Source: Chloroflexota bacterium (GTDB lineage: Bacteria > Chloroflexota > Dormibacteria > Dormibacterales > Dormibacteraceae). Taken from it: DNA of 19,009 nt. The notes under the pieces are model-generated. The model saw only the letters and a program-made list of their open reading frames with translations, had not been told where the DNA came from and made no database searches. The position numbers and the translations under genes were made by a program. Positions 5,743 through 12,454 of this stretch are shown in pieces (position 1 is the first letter of the stretch; each line of letters opens with the position of its first letter). The stretch lies in assembly GCA_005880175.1 (NCBI GenBank), contig VBJR01000264.1, positions 1 through 19,009 on the forward strand, read 5' to 3'.

Positions 5743-7056
5743 CTAGGCCCCGTCCACGATGAGCTGGTAGTGGTTGCGGTCGTGCCGGACGCGGACCTCC
5801 GAGCGCACGTCGTCGCGCAGCCACCGCTCGAACCGCCGGGCGGCCCGGCCCTCCGAGTCGTCCAGCACGATCTCCGCGCTCTCGGCCCGCGTGGCGACGA
5901 GCAGCGCGACCGCCACCCGGTGCGGGAAGTCCTTGCCCGTCGGCCCGTGCCGGACCCGGCCGCCGCTCACGTGCAGGTCGCCGAACCGGGCCCGCAGCAG
6001 CCGCCCGATCCGCTCGCGCAGGCCCGTCTCGCCGTCCCGCTTGTCCTGGATCAGCGCGTACGCGTGCTGGCTCGCGATCCAGTCCTGGGTGGCCACGTCG
6101 CGCGCGTTGGCCGAGTACACGATCGGGATGCAGCCGCCGTGGCGCTCGTACAGCCGGGCCAGCACCTCGCCGACGGTCCGGTCGTTGGCCGGCGCCAGCG
6201 CCATGTTGAGGTCCACGATCGCCATGACGGGCCGGTGCCGGTCGAGCCGCTCCAGCGCCTCGCCGGGGTGGGCGGCGGCCAGCGGGGTCAGCTGGAGCCG
6301 GCTGACCACCCCCTCGACCTGCAGCCGCTCGTCCGGGTCGTCCTCCAGCACCAGCACCTCGGCGCCGTGGTTCGACCCCCGGCGCGGGTTGGCGACGGCG
6401 GAGCGCTCGGGGCCGTCCGCCAGCTCGAGCTCGTAGTGCCGGTTGCGGTACGGCCGGACGCGCACCGTCGAGCTCACGTCGTCCCGGAGCCAGCGCTGGA
6501 AGCGGCGGGCGGCCCGGGCCTCGGACTCGTCCAGGGCGACCTCCAGGCTGGCCCGTTTCGCGAGCAGCAGCGAGACGCCCACGCGGTGGGCGAACGCCCG
6601 GCCGCTGGGCACGTGGCGCACCAGGCCGCCGTCGATCACGAGGTCACCGTAGCGGGCCAGCAGCAGCCGGCGCATCCGCCGGGAGAGCGCCCCCTCGCCG
6701 TCGCGCTTGTCCTGGACCAGCGCGTACGCGTGCAGGCCCGCGATCCAGTCGCGCCGCTCGACCGTGCCCACGTTCACCGAGTACACGATCGGGATGCAGA
6801 CGCCGTGGGCCTCGTACAGGCGCTCCAGCACCTCCTCCACGGTCCGGCCCGTGCGCTCCGCCTTCGACATGTCCAGGTCGACGATCGCCAGCACCGGCCG
6901 GTGGTAGTCCAGCATCGCCAGCGCCTTGCGCGGGTGCTCGGCCAGCAGCGGCACCAGGCCGGCCCCGGCCACCGACTCGCCCAGCCGGCGCAGCTGGTCC
7001 GGCTCGTCCTCCAGGACCAGGACCTCGGCGTGGGCGCCCCGCCCGGCGCCTCTCAC
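5743..7056 (-). CDS. Fused tandem response regulator (REC-wHTH-REC-wHTH)
   Basis: 437 aa, made of two similar units of about 220 residues. Unit 1 begins EVLVLEDEPD with acidic residues E16-E18, phospho-acceptor D60 in AIVDLDM, S93 in IVYSVN and K117 in QDKRDG. Unit 2 repeats this with E239/D240, D282, S315 and K339. All key receiver residues are therefore present twice. Each receiver is followed by about 90 residues (for example GDLVIDGGLVRH, AARRFQRWLRDDV, RNRHYELEL) whose order of strands, helix and final hairpin recalls the OmpR/PhoB winged helix (RGxGYxL end), though divergent. The GTG start at 7056-7054 overlaps the upstream stop as GTGA. A longer frame to 7368 exists but lies inside the upstream gene and reads as Arg/Ala-rich noise. 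It probably binds direct-repeat DNA, perhaps at 7644-7692. Confidence 0.7.
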   Translation of the reverse strand: MRGAGRGAHAEVLVLEDEPDQLRRLGESVAGAGLVPLLAEHPRKALAMLDYHRPVLAIVDLDMSKAERTGRTVEEVLERLYEAHGVCIPIVYSVNVGTVERRDWIAGLHAYALVQDKRDGEGALSRRMRRLLLARYGDLVIDGGLVRHVPSGRAFAHRVGVSLLLAKRASLEVALDESEARAARRFQRWLRDDVSSTVRVRPYRNRHYELELADGPERSAVANPRRGSNHGAEVLVLEDDPDERLQVEGVVSRLQLTPLAAAHPGEALERLDRHRPVMAIVDLNMALAPANDRTVGEVLARLYERHGGCIPIVYSANARDVATQDWIASQHAYALIQDKRDGETGLRERIGRLLRARFGDLHVSGGRVRHGPTGKDFPHRVAVALLVATRAESAEIVLDDSEGRAARRFERWLRDDVRSEVRVRHDRNHYQLIVDGA

Positions 7057-7601
7057 GTGGCCGCTCGCAGCCGCACGACGTCGTCGGTGGTCTGGACGAG
7101 GCAGGGCAGCGCGTACCGCTCGATCGCCCGCTGCACGCGCTGGAGACCGCCGAACGGGGGCAGCCCGCGCGGGTGCGCCGCCATCAGCCCCTCCAGCTCG
7201 GGCGCCTGCACGACCGTGCCGCCGTTGGCGCGCACCCCTCGCCGGGGGGCGAAGCTGAGGCCGAACACGGGCGTCGTGCTGAGCGCGTCGAGCTCGCCGG
7301 CCAGCCGGTTCCAGGACGGGTGCACGATCGCGCCGGCGGGCAGGGCGCCGTCGGGCCGGCGCAGCCACAGCACCGGGATGGGGCGGTCGGCGACCAGCGC
7401 GGACAGCGACTCAGGGACTTCCAGGGCCGCGCCGACCACCAGCCAGGGCCACGGGTCGGCCCGGGACCAGACCTCCTCCAGCCGCGCCGGTCGAGCGTTC
7501 CGCACCAGCGCCAGCGACGGGTCCAGCCGGTCCCGGATCGCGGCCCAGAGCTGCGGCTGCTCGGCGACCACGACCAGTGTCCGCGAGATGTCCCGGCGCA
7601 C
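7053..7601 (-). CDS. Pseudo-receiver-like regulatory protein
   Basis: 182 aa from GTG 7601. The N-terminal half has receiver-like alternation of strands and helices: TLVVVAEQPQLWAAIRDRL, PWLVVGAALEVPESL, IPVLWLRRPDG. The acidic pair is replaced by AE and the phospho-acceptor position reads VVGAA with no Asp, so it should not be phosphorylated. The C-terminal part (VFGLSFAPRRGVRANGGTVV, ELEGLMAAHPRG, RAIERYALPCLVQTTDDVVRL) is of unknown family. GTG 7601 is preferred to ATG 7652 because TACAAT lies exactly seven bases before it, the usual geometry of actinobacterial leaderless transcripts. It is first in a three-gene operon and overlaps the tandem regulator gene by 4 bp. An adaptor role between kinase-like and regulator proteins is inferred. 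Confidence 0.6.
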   Translation of the reverse strand: MRRDISRTLVVVAEQPQLWAAIRDRLDPSLALVRNARPARLEEVWSRADPWPWLVVGAALEVPESLSALVADRPIPVLWLRRPDGALPAGAIVHPSWNRLAGELDALSTTPVFGLSFAPRRGVRANGGTVVQAPELEGLMAAHPRGLPPFGGLQRVQRAIERYALPCLVQTTDDVVRLRAAT

Positions 7602-7608
7602 GTCAAGG

Positions 7609-7614
7609 ATTGTA
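7609..7614 (-). promoter_or_regulatory. TACAAT -10 box of the leftward regulatory operon
   Basis: On the minus strand TACAAT is followed by seven bases and GTG 7601, which suggests leaderless transcription. No convincing -35 is visible. Confidence 0.45.
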
Positions 7615-7643
7615 TGCGCCGCTGTTCGGGCCCCATCAGCGCC

Positions 7644-7692
7644 GGACAACAAATGTCCGCGTCATGTCCAGGTGTTTGGCCGGAGACTGTCC
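7644..7692 (+). promoter_or_regulatory. GGACA/TGTCC repeat cluster in the divergent promoter
   Basis: Four half-sites: GGACA 7644-7648, then TGTCC at 7654-7658, 7665-7669 and 7688-7692. The first two form an inverted pair; the last three are direct repeats spaced 11 and 23 bp, close to whole helical turns. GAGACT (7683-7688), a possible weak -10, overlaps the last copy. A binding site for the tandem OmpR-like regulator is a reasonable hypothesis. Confidence 0.4.
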
Positions 7693-7694
7693 GC

Positions 7695-7886
7695 ATGAGC
7701 AAGGCAAGGGCCCGGGGCAAGCGGTACGAGACCGCGCTCAGGGTCGGGTCGCTGGCCAACCTCGCGCTGGTGAGCGCGCGCGCCGCGCGCGCGATCGAGG
7801 CGCGAACGACAGCGCCGCCGCCCGCTCCGGTCCGGGCCGGCGGCGGCCAAGGAGGGCAATGGACGTGGACCAGTTCCTGGCGGTGA
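7695..7886 (+). CDS. 63-aa basic small protein at the head of the T4SS operon
   Basis: ATG 7695 to TGA 7884-7886. The front is strongly basic (MSKARARGKRYETALRVG), followed by a helix-prone Ala-rich part (SLANLALVSARAARAIEA) and a Pro/Gly-rich tail. The last 28 bases overlap the next gene in another frame. There is no clear ribosome binding site; a GAGACT box ends seven bases before the ATG, so the message may be leaderless. No family is recognised. It could be a DNA-binding or membrane-peripheral accessory of the secretion cluster. The frame is GC-rich and partly low-complexity, which lowers confidence. Confidence 0.5.
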   Translation: MSKARARGKRYETALRVGSLANLALVSARAARAIEARTTAPPPAPVRAGGGQGGQWTWTSSWR

Positions 7887-8107
7887 CGCTCGTCACCGCG
7901 TTCGCGGCGTTCCAGGGCGAGATGGCGCCCATCTTCAACATCGTCCAGGCGGTGCTGATCCCGCTGCTGGGCATCCTCTACCTCGTCCAGCGCTTCGTGG
8001 ACCACCACAGCTCCAACAACCACAAGGTGCTGGTCCTCGAGGTCATCGGCGCCATCGCCGTTCTCGAGGCCCTGGCGCTTGGCATCCGGGCGTTCGCGGG
8101 GGTCTGA
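7859..8107 (+). CDS. 82-aa two-TM protein, possible VirB2-like subunit
   Basis: ATG 7859, preceded by AAGGAGGGC, an excellent ribosome binding site. There are two predicted membrane spans (about residues 26-46 and 57-79) separated by a polar loop, RFVDHHSSNNHK. Size, two-helix hairpin and position immediately before a VirB6-like gene match VirB2/TrbC-type pilin or channel subunits. It lacks the long cleaved signal peptide of classical VirB2, as is common in Gram-positive systems. No sequence motif proves the assignment. Confidence 0.65.
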   Translation: MDVDQFLAVTLVTAFAAFQGEMAPIFNIVQAVLIPLLGILYLVQRFVDHHSSNNHKVLVLEVIGAIAVLEALALGIRAFAGV

Positions 8108-8112
8108 CGACG

Positions 8113-9060
8113 TTGCTGGAGCACCTGCCGCTGGTCGTCCACGCGCCGCTGCTCGATGACCCGCTGCAGGTCATCACGGACCCGGCCGGCTGGGTCGCGA
8201 GCTGGCTCTGGCCGGCGATCTTCGGCAAGGATGCCGTCGCCTCCCCGACATGGCCTGCGGACTTCTTCTCGAAGGTGTTCAACTTCACGGGGCTGGATCA
8301 GGTCCAGTGCACGGCGCCGGGCGGCGGCGGCTGCACGTCGTTCAGCATCTGGACCGCGCTCCAGACCACCGGCTACCTGGTACTGGCCATGGCGCTGATG
8401 CTCCGGCTGGTCAGGAACATGGTCGATCCGGCCCGTCCCGGGCGCGTGGACGCGGCCAGGTACCTGCTGGTGGACATCGTGGTGCGGGCGGTGCTCGGCG
8501 TGGCCGCCATCAACCTCAGCTACGTCGCGCTGGCCACCCTGATGCACTCCTCGATCGCGCTGTCCGGCGTGCTCTTCGACACGATCATGTCCGCGACGAC
8601 GGCCGGCGCGACCGGTCAGGCGGGCCTGCAGCACGCGCTGGCCGGGATCATCTCACCGGCGGGCTTCCCGATCCCGGTGATCCTCGAGACGATCGCGATC
8701 CTCTACCTCCTCGTGCTGCTGCTGGTGAGCCGGATCGCGATCATCTTCGCGACGGCGGTGGCGCCGCTGGTCGTCCCCCTCTACGCCTTCAGCAGCAACA
8801 ACACCCTGCTCCTGTGGTGGCTGCGCATGATCGGACAGGGGCTGCTGGTCCCGCTCCTGATCGGCACGCTGCTCCCGGTGGCGATCATCGTCACCCAGTC
8901 GGCCAACGCCATCCCGGACGGCTCGATCGCGCTCATCGTGGGGACGATCACGGCGGTCGTGTCGCTCTGGTTCGTCGGCCACGCCGTCAACCAGCTGCTC
9001 CGGCACATGTTCCCGAAGGGGCTGGACACCTGGCGGCAGATGGTGCCCTGGGCGTCGTGA
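8113..9060 (+). CDS. VirB6/TrbL-like polytopic T4SS protein
   Basis: 315 aa, TTG start five bases after the previous stop. An extended N-terminal region of about 75 residues with one Cys pair (QVQCTAPGGGGCTS) precedes five or six hydrophobic spans, for example GYLVLAMALMLRLV, LVDIVVRAVLGVAAINLSYVA, AILYLLVLLLVSRIAIIF and GLLVPLLIGTLLPVAIIV. The order and the long central hydrophobic pair fit VirB6/TrbL proteins, which line the inner-membrane channel next to VirB4. The following VirB4 gene overlaps its stop as GTGA, so synthesis is coupled. VirB6 proteins are poorly conserved, so the call rests on topology plus context. Confidence 0.7.
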   Translation: MLEHLPLVVHAPLLDDPLQVITDPAGWVASWLWPAIFGKDAVASPTWPADFFSKVFNFTGLDQVQCTAPGGGGCTSFSIWTALQTTGYLVLAMALMLRLVRNMVDPARPGRVDAARYLLVDIVVRAVLGVAAINLSYVALATLMHSSIALSGVLFDTIMSATTAGATGQAGLQHALAGIISPAGFPIPVILETIAILYLLVLLLVSRIAIIFATAVAPLVVPLYAFSSNNTLLLWWLRMIGQGLLVPLLIGTLLPVAIIVTQSANAIPDGSIALIVGTITAVVSLWFVGHAVNQLLRHMFPKGLDTWRQMVPWAS

Positions 9061-11771
9061 AGCCGATACCCGTACCCATGGCGCTGCGGGCCCGCGCCAC
9101 GTTCCCGGTCGGGCCCTTCCAGGTCGGCCTGCGCACGATCTGGGTCGTGTTCGTCGTATCGCCGCTGGCGCTGCTCGCGCTGCACCTGCCGGCCGGCGCC
9201 GGCACCCGCGTGACCGTCGCGCTCACGATCCTCATGCTCGCGTACGTCCTCTCGCTGCCCGAGCGCGAGGGGATCTGGATCGGCACGTACCTCCTCTACC
9301 TGCTGCTCGACCCGGCCCTGCCGCGGGCCGTCAGCCGGGGCCGGGGCCGGGCCGTCACGATCCGCCGCATCGGGCGCCGGCACCTCGAGGTCAGCGCGCG
9401 GGACCACCGGCCACTGGCGCTGCCGGGCGCGCTCTCACGCTGGACGTCGCTGCCGCGCGTGCTCGCCACCGCTGACGGGCTCGTCCAGAAGTCGCCCGGC
9501 ACGTGGTGCGCGATCGTCCGCCTGGAGGGCCCGGTGGACGCCCCCCACACCGCCGAGTACGCGGCCTGGTGCAGCCGGGTGCTGACGTGGATCACCGCGC
9601 TCGACTGCCCGGCGCAGCTGTACGTCGAGGCCGCGCACTACGAGCGCTCGCAGGCCGAGCAGGCGTTCCTGGAGCGGGTCCGGGACGTGGAGGAGACGTC
9701 GCTGGTGGACCAGGAGCGCGTGCTCGTCGGCGAGCAGGCGCTCAGCAGCCTGATCCTGCGCCACTACGTCGTGCTGTTCCCGCGCTGGGCGGGCCGCGAC
9801 GGCATCCCCACCACCGCCCGGCTGAGCAAGATCTTCGAGACGATCAACGCCAGCGAGAGCGACGCCTCCCGCGTCCGGGACGTCGCCGTCCGCCAGGCCG
9901 AGAACCTGCGGCTGGAGGTGCGGGCTCCCGCCGCGGACGAGATCGACGACCTGCTCCGCCGGACGCCGCTGGCGTGCCCGGACGGGACGTTCCACGACGG
10001 CGAGTTCGTCCTGGGCGGCCGCTCCCACCGGTACGCGTCGCTGTCCGGGCTGCCGAGCACGGTGCAGTCGGGCGCCGTGATCTCGGCCCTCACGCGCGCG
10101 CACGTGCGCGGGGGCGTCAGCCTGTTCCTGTTCCCGGTGGACTCGGGCCAGGCGCGCAGGGAGCTCAAGGAGCAGCGCGGCGTCTACCAGGCGATGTGGA
10201 AGAACACGCAGAGCCGGGACGCGGAGCTGCTCCTCCACCACGCCACGAACCTGGACGACCTGCTCCTGACCAAGCAGACGACCGCCGTGCGGATCGCGAT
10301 GGCCATGCACGTCCACGCCGAGGACCCGGTGGCCGCCGACGACGCGCTGGAGCGCCTGCAGAGCACGATGATGCAGGAGGGCCTGGAGACCGAGCGGGTC
10401 ACCATGCCCAGCTTCACGGTCGCGGTGGCCGCCAGCCCCGCCGGCTCGCCGCTCACGCGGGGCCTGTTCATGACCACGGCCGAGGTGGTGGCGTACCTGC
10501 TGCCCGCGGTCGGCACGCCGTTCGGCAACCCGGCCGACCCGTTCGTCGGTCGCAACGCCGCCATCAACTCGTCCGTCTACTTCAACGTCTTCTCGCGCCA
10601 GAACTACAGCGCGCTGATCGTCGGCTCGGCCGGCTCCGGCAAGAGCGTCGCCGCCAAGTCGATGCTCGTCCGCCACGCGCTGCACGGCACGCAGGTGACG
10701 GTGATCGACCCGGAGTCCGAGTACGGCGACGTGATCCACGCCCTGGGCGGCACGTACATCGAGCTGGGCGAGCACAGCCTGAACGCGTTCGCCATCGACC
10801 CCTCGGTGCCGGCCGACGAGGCCGCGGAGTGGGTCGTCCCGATCCTCTCGATCATGGGCGGCGAGGAGCGCGGCTACGAGAACAACCGCCCCGCGCGGCA
10901 CCTGGCCGGCGCGGACAAGGCATGGCTGCACCAGGAGGTGGCGCAGTTCTTCACGGACTGGCGCCGGGCGCACGCGCTGCACGGCGAGGCGCCCCTCCTG
11001 CTCGACTTCATCGAGTACCTGGAGACGGTCGCGATGGAGCGGGTGGCCAAGCTCAACGTGCCCGGCCGTGCCCGCCGCTGCGCCGACGTCTCCGAGCGGC
11101 TGCGCGGGTATACACAGGGCCGCAAGGGCGCGATCTTCAACCGCCAGGACACGTGCAGCCTCAGCGGGCACGCCGTCGGGATCGGGCTGTCCGCCCTCGC
11201 CAATCAGTTCCGGGCGGACCTCACGCCGGCGCTCGCGTTCGTGCTCAGCTCCGTGCTGGCCGACCTGGCGCGGGTGCGCGGCAAGCGGATCATCATGGTG
11301 GACGAGGCGCACAAGATCCTGGTGGACCCCGACGCCGGCGACGTGCTGGCCCAGGTCGTGCGCACCGCCCGCAAGCGCGGCGGCGGCGTGTGGATGGCCA
11401 GCCAGAGCGTCCGCGACTTCGTGGGCGCCGAGCGCCGGGGCAGCTCCCCCAGCCCGGGCGAGGTGCTGGCGACGGTGGCGTCCACGAAGCTGGTGCTGGG
11501 CGTCGAGGAGGCGGTGGCCGCCGGGCTGCAGCGGACGTTCGACCTCACGGACCGGGAGCTGCTGGCCGTCACGAAGGAGAAGGTGCGGGGCCGTGGCGTG
11601 CTGATCTCGGACAACGAGCGGGCCATCGTGGACGTGGTGCCGGGCGACCACCTGATGCCGCTGGTCCACACGACGAGCGTGGACGACGAGCCGGTGATCC
11701 GGCTGCCGTCCCTGCCGCTCCAGGCCCCGCCGCCCCGGAACGGTCGGGTCGGCGTGGGCGGGATCAGGTAG
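9057..11771 (+). CDS. virB4: VirB4-family T4SS ATPase with N-terminal PrgI/VirB3-like membrane region
   Basis: 904 aa. Residues 26-85 hold about three hydrophobic segments (RTIWVVFVVSPLALLAL, VALTILMLAYVLS, IGTYLLYLLL), as in PrgI or VirB3 proteins that are sometimes fused to VirB4. A long N-terminal VirB4 domain follows. The motor domain has Walker A GSAGSGKS at residues 523-530, the VIDPESEYGDV motif typical of VirB4/TrbE, and Walker B IIMVDEAH at 745-752 with D749/E750 intact. ARKRGGGVWMASQSVRDF follows as the sensor-like helix. VirB4 powers assembly and substrate transfer at the cytoplasmic membrane. GTG 9057 overlaps the upstream stop; the long frame further upstream is a shadow. This is the firmest call in the cluster. 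Confidence 0.92.
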   Translation: MKPIPVPMALRARATFPVGPFQVGLRTIWVVFVVSPLALLALHLPAGAGTRVTVALTILMLAYVLSLPEREGIWIGTYLLYLLLDPALPRAVSRGRGRAVTIRRIGRRHLEVSARDHRPLALPGALSRWTSLPRVLATADGLVQKSPGTWCAIVRLEGPVDAPHTAEYAAWCSRVLTWITALDCPAQLYVEAAHYERSQAEQAFLERVRDVEETSLVDQERVLVGEQALSSLILRHYVVLFPRWAGRDGIPTTARLSKIFETINASESDASRVRDVAVRQAENLRLEVRAPAADEIDDLLRRTPLACPDGTFHDGEFVLGGRSHRYASLSGLPSTVQSGAVISALTRAHVRGGVSLFLFPVDSGQARRELKEQRGVYQAMWKNTQSRDAELLLHHATNLDDLLLTKQTTAVRIAMAMHVHAEDPVAADDALERLQSTMMQEGLETERVTMPSFTVAVAASPAGSPLTRGLFMTTAEVVAYLLPAVGTPFGNPADPFVGRNAAINSSVYFNVFSRQNYSALIVGSAGSGKSVAAKSMLVRHALHGTQVTVIDPESEYGDVIHALGGTYIELGEHSLNAFAIDPSVPADEAAEWVVPILSIMGGEERGYENNRPARHLAGADKAWLHQEVAQFFTDWRRAHALHGEAPLLLDFIEYLETVAMERVAKLNVPGRARRCADVSERLRGYTQGRKGAIFNRQDTCSLSGHAVGIGLSALANQFRADLTPALAFVLSSVLADLARVRGKRIIMVDEAHKILVDPDAGDVLAQVVRTARKRGGGVWMASQSVRDFVGAERRGSSPSPGEVLATVASTKLVLGVEEAVAAGLQRTFDLTDRELLAVTKEKVRGRGVLISDNERAIVDVVPGDHLMPLVHTTSVDDEPVIRLPSLPLQAPPPRNGRVGVGGIR

Positions 11772-11773
11772 CC

Positions 11774-12454
11774 GTGCTGCTGGTCCCCAGCCGCCCGATC
11801 CTCTCGCCCCGGCAGGCCGAGCGCCTGATGTCGGCGCTGTGGCAGCAGACCGCGGGCTCCACCCTGGCGCTGTTCCTGCTCGGCCGGGGCGACGGCGAGC
11901 TCATCCTGGGGGCGGCGTCGCCCAACTCCCTGGTCGAGGAGGACGCGGCGGACGTGATCGCGCGGGCCGTCGAGTCCACGGCCGAGCCCGGCTTCGTCCT
12001 GGTCGAGGAGATCCTGTCCGCGCCCTACGTCGGGGTCCGCCACATCACGCCGGTGTTCCGCAACTTCCGGGCCGACACCCGCGCCTGGGGCTGGGACCGC
12101 GCGGACAACCTGCACGACACGTACGACCTGCTGACCCGGGTCGCGCCGGGCCGCATCGCCGGGTTCGCGCTCGCGTTCCGCACGCTGCCCGGGCTGAACG
12201 CGGCCACGTCGATGCTCGTGTTCGCGGCGGGCAACGTCGAGCACGAGAGCGAGCGCATGTCGTTCGCGCTGGCCGCCACGTTCGCCGGCACGGGCGCGCG
12301 CGTGCAGCGGCTGCTCAACCCGCGCCGGTTCCTGCGCCGGGCGCTGCGGGCCCAGGTGGCGACGACCGTGTCCTGGCTGCGCCCGCACAGCGTGATCCGG
12401 GTCGAGGAGATGTCCGCCTTCTGGCATCCGCGGCTGACGGAGCGGGCCGGATGA
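11774..12454 (+). CDS. 226-aa T4SS accessory protein with C-terminal EEMSAFWHP motif
   Basis: GTG 11774, two bases after the VirB4 stop; its own stop overlaps the next gene as ATGA. No TM segment or signal peptide. The body is mixed alpha/beta (LALFLLGRGDGELILGAA, SMLVFAAGNVEHESER) and the end reads NPRRFLRRALRA, then SVIRVEEMSAFWHPR. In several Gram-positive and CPR-type T4SSs a similar 'EL(A)xLWHLP' motif lies at the C-terminus of a domain placed just before the VirD4/TraD ATPase (DUF8128-like). That resemblance, from memory, suggests this is the same module encoded as a separate gene that docks onto the coupling protein. Not otherwise recognised. Confidence 0.7.
   Translation: MLLVPSRPILSPRQAERLMSALWQQTAGSTLALFLLGRGDGELILGAASPNSLVEEDAADVIARAVESTAEPGFVLVEEILSAPYVGVRHITPVFRNFRADTRAWGWDRADNLHDTYDLLTRVAPGRIAGFALAFRTLPGLNAATSMLVFAAGNVEHESERMSFALAATFAGTGARVQRLLNPRRFLRRALRAQVATTVSWLRPHSVIRVEEMSAFWHPRLTERAG

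Noticed and set aside
7057..7368. N-terminal extension of the tandem response regulator
   Set aside because: It overlaps the whole end of the pseudo-receiver gene and reads as Arg/Ala repeats; the GTGA overlap at 7053-7056 is the natural start.
3514..7698. A 1394-codon open frame on the plus strand
   Set aside because: It crosses the TPR gene and the three leftward genes and reads as Arg/Pro/Ala-rich low-complexity protein. It is open only because the antisense of G/C-ending codons lacks stops.
7774..7793. Alternating GC run that could form Z-DNA
   Set aside because: It encodes the Ala/Arg part of the 63-aa protein and is ordinary for GC-rich codons.
10097..10110. Perfect 14-bp palindrome CGCGCACGTGCGCG
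   Set aside because: It is inside the VirB4 coding sequence and explained by codon choice; no promoter feature is nearby.
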